Part shown: piece by piece, positions 42,116-44,506 of the stretch
Layout: every line of letters begins with the position of its first letter
Position numbering within the stretch: position 1 is the stretch's first letter
Origin: a virus
IMG/VR virus record: IMGVR_UViG_3300010885_037217
Span: 1 to 44,506 of that record
Direction: 5' to 3' (one strand)
Length of the DNA: 44,506 nucleotides
Program-made: the position numbers and the translations under genes
The notes under the pieces: model-generated
Database searches by the model: none
Told to the model about the DNA's origin: nothing
Seen by the model: only the letters and a program-made list of their open reading frames with translations

Positions 42116-42145
42116 TTGACTAAATACCCGCAATGGGGGTATAAT
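42116..42145 (+). promoter_or_regulatory. Strong sigma-70 promoter ahead of the riboswitch
   Basis: TTGACT (-35, 42116-42121) and TATAAT (-10, 42140-42145) are 18 bases apart. Transcription should begin near 42152, so the RNA starts at the first stem of the riboswitch. Both boxes are close to consensus; such promoters drive early genes with host polymerase in T4-like cyanophages. Confidence 0.8.
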
Positions 42146-42150
42146 ACCTC

Positions 42151-42205
42151 TACGTTCAACCCGAAAGGGTCGGAAGTAAGCCGACGCGGAACGGATCGTT
42201 CATCT
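42151..42205 (+). promoter_or_regulatory. Glutamine riboswitch, Downstream-peptide/glnA class
   Basis: The sequence order matches the glutamine-binding RNAs known as Downstream-peptide and glnA motifs of cyanobacteria and cyanophages: CGTTCA (42153-42158), a short hairpin ACCCGAAAGGGT (42159-42170, GAAA tetraloop), the core CGGAAGTAAG (42171-42180) and the closing GGAACG (42188-42193). P1 pairs 42153-42157 with 42189-42193. The predicted transcript begins at the aptamer, and a 50-codon open frame starts directly after it, which is the arrangement that gave the Downstream-peptide motif its name. I did not resolve the pseudoknot. L-glutamine binding is known for the family; for this copy it is inferred. 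Confidence 0.8.
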
Positions 42206-42358
42206 ATGGAAGCACTCTTACTTAGTTGTCTACAAGCAAAGTTAATCATTGGAAGAGTTATGAAGGCAAATATGCCTCCACAAACTCGCAACGATTTAAT
42301 TTGGGAAATCAAAAAAATTACTCCCAAAGAGTGTAAAATAGACGCAACCGCCGACTGA
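42206..42358 (+). CDS. Riboswitch-controlled small peptide (50 aa)
   Basis: 50 residues: an N-terminal helix EALLLSCLQAKLIIGRVMKA, a NMPPQTRNDL turn and a basic WEIKKITPKECKID end. The ATG follows the glutamine riboswitch with no gap. A longer frame from TTG 42116 can be dropped because that codon is the -35 box of the promoter. No classical ribosome-binding site is present; GGA at 42193-42195 is ten bases upstream and lies at the edge of the P1 stem. Genes under this riboswitch in cyanobacteria include small proteins that act on glutamine synthetase; whether this peptide does so is unknown and I see no clear likeness to those factors. Confidence 0.75.
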   Translation: MEALLLSCLQAKLIIGRVMKANMPPQTRNDLIWEIKKITPKECKIDATAD

Positions 42359-42398
42359 AGGAACGCTCTTTAACCTAAACCACTAAGGAGAAAACCTA

Positions 42399-42512
42399 AT
42401 GTCACAAGCAAATGTGAAAAATAAAAATAACTGGCAACTTGTTTTAATCAAGCAGCAAAAGGAAAAAGAACAACGCAAGCATCAAGCAAAACTTGTAATG
42501 GCAATGCGATAA
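42399..42512 (+). CDS. Very small basic peptide (37 aa) in the riboswitch unit
   Basis: 37 residues beginning MSQANVKNKNNW, then a single highly charged helix with QQKEKEQRKHQAK. AAGGAG (42385-42390) sits eight bases before the ATG, a near-ideal ribosome-binding site, better than that of most genes here. It is the second and last gene of the riboswitch transcript and ends six bases before the terminator. Too short for most gene callers. The basic helix could bind RNA, DNA or an acidic protein partner. Function unknown. Confidence 0.7.
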   Translation: MSQANVKNKNNWQLVLIKQQKEKEQRKHQAKLVMAMR

Positions 42513-42518
42513 TATACT

Positions 42519-42544
42519 GGGGGGTTGACACCCTCCTTTTTTTT
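42519..42544 (+). terminator. Intrinsic terminator of the riboswitch unit
   Basis: The arms GGGGGGT (42519-42525) and ACCCTCC (42530-42536) pair over seven positions with one G-T pair and a TGAC loop, followed by eight T residues (42537-42544). This is a textbook rho-independent terminator. It closes the unit that starts at the 42116 promoter. Confidence 0.9.
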
Positions 42545-42553
42545 ATGTAAAAT
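42525..42553 (+). promoter_or_regulatory. Sigma-70 promoter embedded in the terminator
   Basis: TTGACA (42525-42530, perfect -35) and TAAAAT (42548-42553) are separated by 17 bases. The -35 box is the loop and closing base pair of the terminator hairpin. Transcription should start near 42560 and read the two small genes and thyX. Confidence 0.7.
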
Positions 42554-42574
42554 GTTTTGAGAGATCTATAAAGG

Positions 42575-42733
42575 ATGGACAAAGACAAATTAAAACTCAT
42601 AATCCGAAATATGGAACTTCTTCTTGATTCGTTAAAGGCGGAAATTTATTCCGATACACCATCATATCGATATGATGATATTAAACCAAGAGAATTAGAT
42701 TACGACGAAATCTTTGAGGACTATAATGACTAA
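42575..42733 (+). CDS. Small acidic protein (52 aa), function unknown
   Basis: 52 residues: an N-terminal helix MDKDKLKLIIRNMELLLDSL and an acidic C-terminal half (YDDIKPRELDYDEIFEDYND). First gene after the promoter at 42525. A GAGAG at 42559-42563 is eleven bases upstream; an AAAGG directly abuts the ATG and is too close to serve. It overlaps the next gene by eight bases. No family recognised. Confidence 0.7.
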   Translation: MDKDKLKLIIRNMELLLDSLKAEIYSDTPSYRYDDIKPRELDYDEIFEDYND

Positions 42734-42893
42734 TAAAGCAAAAGAACTTGTAAAATTGTTGGAAAAATTGATCAAACAAGATCATCTTTATTCTGGAGAA
42801 CAATTGAAAGAAATGAAAGCACAACTTCGAAGTGTAAAACAAGAATTGGAACAAATTGAACAACAAACATCAAAAGGATTTGGAAAGAAATGA
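42726..42893 (+). CDS. Small coiled-coil protein (55 aa)
   Basis: 55 residues, nearly all helix: KAKELVKLLEKLIKQDHLYSG then EQLKEMKAQLRSVKQELEQIEQQ with heptad-like Leu spacing, ending in a basic GFGKK. It overlaps the gene before by eight bases and thyX after by four (ATGA), so translation is coupled to thyX. A two-helix hairpin or dimeric coiled coil is likely. Such small coiled-coil proteins recur next to thyX-type genes in cyanophages as far as I recall, but no function is known to me. Confidence 0.75.
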   Translation: MTNKAKELVKLLEKLIKQDHLYSGEQLKEMKAQLRSVKQELEQIEQQTSKGFGKK

Positions 42894-43525
42894 CTGTAAA
42901 ATTAATTAGTATTACACCAGATGCAGAAAAAACAATGGCATTTATTGCGAGAGTTTCTAATCCTGCAAATCAGGATAACGAAAACTATTCCAAGTTGCTT
43001 GCTTATTGCATTAAGCATAATCATTGGTCTGTGTTTGAACAGTCTTCTATGACACTGGAGATTGAGACTACTCGTGGTATTGCCGCACAAATTCTGCGTC
43101 ATCGTAGCTTCACATTCCAAGAGTTCTCACAACGTTATGCTGACACAAATCTGATTGCAGAGGATATTCCCCTACCAGAACTTCGTAGGCAGGACACAAA
43201 GAACCGCCAGAACTCCACAGACGACCTCCCAGCAGACCTTAAGATAGAACTCTACTCTAAGATCCAAGATCATTTTGATGCCGCTCAAGACCTCTACAAG
43301 GAACTCCTAGAGTGTGATGTGGCAAAGGAGTGTGCTAGGTTTGTATTGCCACTTGCAGTTCCTACAAAAATTTATATGACAGGCTCTTGCAGGTCGTGGA
43401 TTCATTATATCAATCTGCGTTCTGCACACGGAACTCAAAAAGAACATATGGAAATTGCAGAGGCATGTAAGAAAGTGTTTGCCGAACAATTCCCAGCAGT
43501 CTCAGAAGCCCTTGAATGGGTCTAA
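42890..43525 (+). CDS. thyX: Flavin-dependent thymidylate synthase
   Basis: 211 residues, normal ThyX length. Converts dUMP to dTMP using methylene-tetrahydrofolate, FAD and NADPH; active as a tetramer in the cytoplasm. The ThyX signature R-H-R-x7-S is present as R70-H71-R72 through S80 in RHRSFTFQEFSQRY. Also visible are HNHWSVFEQSSMTLEIET near the N-terminus and, at the C-terminus, RSWIHYINLRSAHGTQKEH, which holds the substrate and flavin residues. The start overlaps the previous stop (ATGA). With the glutaredoxin gene it serves phage dNTP supply. It differs in folding and mechanism from T4's own Td enzyme, as is usual in cyanophages. Confidence 0.96.
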   Translation: MTVKLISITPDAEKTMAFIARVSNPANQDNENYSKLLAYCIKHNHWSVFEQSSMTLEIETTRGIAAQILRHRSFTFQEFSQRYADTNLIAEDIPLPELRRQDTKNRQNSTDDLPADLKIELYSKIQDHFDAAQDLYKELLECDVAKECARFVLPLAVPTKIYMTGSCRSWIHYINLRSAHGTQKEHMEIAEACKKVFAEQFPAVSEALEWV

Positions 43526-43528
43526 ATA
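43522..43528 (+). promoter_or_regulatory. Possible late promoter motif CTAAATA
   Basis: CTAAATA overlaps the TAA stop of thyX and is 22 bases before the next ATG. It is one base away from the NATAAATA consensus. Weak alone, but placement repeats that of 7016 and 19323. Confidence 0.3.
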
Positions 43529-43550
43529 ACGATACACATTATTAAACCCC

Positions 43551-43793
43551 ATGGCAATTTATCCGATTATTCATAAAGAAACTGGTGAGACGAAAGTGAT
43601 TGAAATGAGTGTTCATGACATCACGCAGTGGTATCAGGACAATCCTGAGTGGCAAAGGGATTGGTCGCAGGGATCCGCAAGTCCAGGAGAGGTTGGAGAA
43701 TGGAGAGATAAACTCGCCAACAAACATCCAGGATGGAATGATGTTCTTGGAAAAGCACAGAAAATGCCCGGTTCAACTATAAAAAAACTTTAA
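43551..43793 (+). CDS. Small Trp-rich phage protein, function unknown
   Basis: 80 residues, beginning MAIYPIIHKETGETKVIEMSV, then WYQDNPEWQRDW, and a C-terminal PGEVGEWRDKLANKHPGWNDVL. The opening resembles the FmdB-like small zinc-ribbon proteins of cyanophages (a Y-x-x-x-x-x-x-T-G-E opening and an acidic D/E-N-P stretch), but no cysteine is present, so if related it has lost the metal site. No ribosome-binding site is seen. It ends one base before the phoH start. Confidence 0.75.
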   Translation: MAIYPIIHKETGETKVIEMSVHDITQWYQDNPEWQRDWSQGSASPGEVGEWRDKLANKHPGWNDVLGKAQKMPGSTIKKL

Positions 43794-43794
43794 T

Positions 43795-44506
43795 ATGGCA
43801 AGAAGAAAAAGGACGAACGACCAACCAATTGGTGTTGGTCTTACAACCCGTCAGGCAAAGAGGAAAAAGGCACTCGGGAGCGAATATCTATTAGATATTG
43901 ATCCACTTACGGATAATCAAGGCAAACTTTTTGACGCATATGCCGAAGGTAAACATCTTGTCGCATATGGATGTGCAGGAACCGGTAAGACTTTCATCAC
44001 TCTTTATAATGCTCTTCGTGAAGTTCTTGATGAAAGAACTCCTTATGAGAAAATCTATTTGGTTCGTTCTTTAGTTGCTACAAGGGAGATTGGTTTCCTT
44101 CCTGGTTCCTATGAAGACAAATCGGATATCTATCAGATTCCTTATAAGAATATGGTAAAGTATATGTTCCAGATGCCTTCTGATGCAGAGTTTGAGATGC
44201 TTTATGGTAATCTTAAGGCACAGGAAACGATTAAGTTCTGGAGTACCTCATTTTTGAGAGGCACGACACTTGATAACTCAATCATTATTGTAGATGAATT
44301 TCAAAACTGTACGGCACATGAATTGGATTCAATCATTACTCGTGTTGGTGAAAACTCTAAGATTATGTTTTGTGGAGATGCTACTCAGTCGGATTTGCAG
44401 AAATCTAATGAGCGTAATGGAATTGTTGATTTTATGAGCATCTTGCGTAAAATGCCATCTATTGATATAATAGAATTTGGTGTTGATGATATTGTTCGTT
44501 CTGGAC
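43795..44506 (+). CDS. phoH: PhoH-like ATPase (3' partial)
   Basis: The first 237 codons are in the window and the gene runs off the end. After a basic N-terminus (MARRKRTNDQ) come the features of PhoH-like P-loop ATPases: DNQGKLFDAYAEGKHLV, the Walker A GCAGTGKT (59-66), IYLVRSLVATREIGFLPGSYEDK, FLRGTTLDNSIIIVDEFQN with Walker B (about 162-170), and IMFCGDATQSD. This is the standard order for the family, which is close to the RecD/helicase superfamily 1 ATP site. PhoH is widespread in marine phages; its job is unsettled (RNA metabolism or phosphate stress). The start is two bases after the previous stop. Confidence 0.93.
   Translation, partial: MARRKRTNDQPIGVGLTTRQAKRKKALGSEYLLDIDPLTDNQGKLFDAYAEGKHLVAYGCAGTGKTFITLYNALREVLDERTPYEKIYLVRSLVATREIGFLPGSYEDKSDIYQIPYKNMVKYMFQMPSDAEFEMLYGNLKAQETIKFWSTSFLRGTTLDNSIIIVDEFQNCTAHELDSIITRVGENSKIMFCGDATQSDLQKSNERNGIVDFMSILRKMPSIDIIEFGVDDIVRSG

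Noticed and set aside
40382-42116. Photosynthesis-type auxiliary genes (psbA, hli) common in cyanophages
   Set aside because: None of the proteins here has the D1 or high-light-inducible motifs.
42116-42358. An 80-codon frame starting at TTG 42116
   Set aside because: Its start codon is the -35 box of the promoter and its first 30 codons cover the -10 box and the riboswitch; a transcript from that promoter cannot include the TTG. The ATG at 42206 is used instead.

Overview
The window reads as part of a T4-like cyanophage genome (a myovirus of marine Synechococcus or Prochlorococcus). The evidence is an AT-rich sequence with every supported gene on the + strand, tight gene packing with ATGA and TAATG overlaps, several T4-type late promoter motifs (NATAAATA), collagen-like and glycine-rich tail-fibre genes, a small glutaredoxin, a ThyX flavin-dependent thymidylate synthase, a PhoH-like ATPase, and an RNA element matching the cyanobacterial/cyanophage glutamine riboswitch of the Downstream-peptide/glnA class. 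No integrase, tRNA, CRISPR array or insertion sequence was seen, and no stretch over about 300 bases lacks a gene.

Region 1 (1-29338) is a late structural block. It begins with a 5'-truncated collagen-like fibre gene, followed by a LamG-like protein, a second collagen-like fibre, small structural proteins, a glycine-rich protein, a short collagen fibre without an ATG start, a 1012-residue structural protein and a small fibre tip ending in an S74 intramolecular chaperone. It closes with three paralogous adhesin-like genes of 914, 908 and 3328 residues. In these three, a glycine-rich domain is split at its glycine loops by long arrays of ~40-residue repeats carrying a shortened Asp-box-like motif, STDxITW, followed by RTSGFG. 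The last gene alone takes up 10 kb.

Region 2 (29340-40382) is a sugar-modification cluster behind an extended -10 promoter. It holds DxD-type glycosyltransferases, a CgeB-like GT-B enzyme and several fusions: GT17 with GT4, GT25 with a helical middle and GT2, and two class I methyltransferase domains joined to different N-terminal halves. The genes overlap by a few bases and look co-translated. They probably glycosylate or methylate a virion or host-surface glycan; that target is inference.

Region 3 (40383-44506) is a run of small genes: glutaredoxin, a membrane protein, conserved-looking unknowns, then a self-contained unit made of a strong sigma-70 promoter, the glutamine riboswitch, a 50-residue peptide, a 37-residue peptide and an intrinsic terminator. 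The terminator contains the -35 box of the next promoter. That promoter appears to drive two more small proteins and thyX; phoH follows and runs off the window.

The two most interesting items are the nitrogen-sensing riboswitch unit at 42116-42544 and the nested, recently expanded repeat adhesins at 13843-29338.
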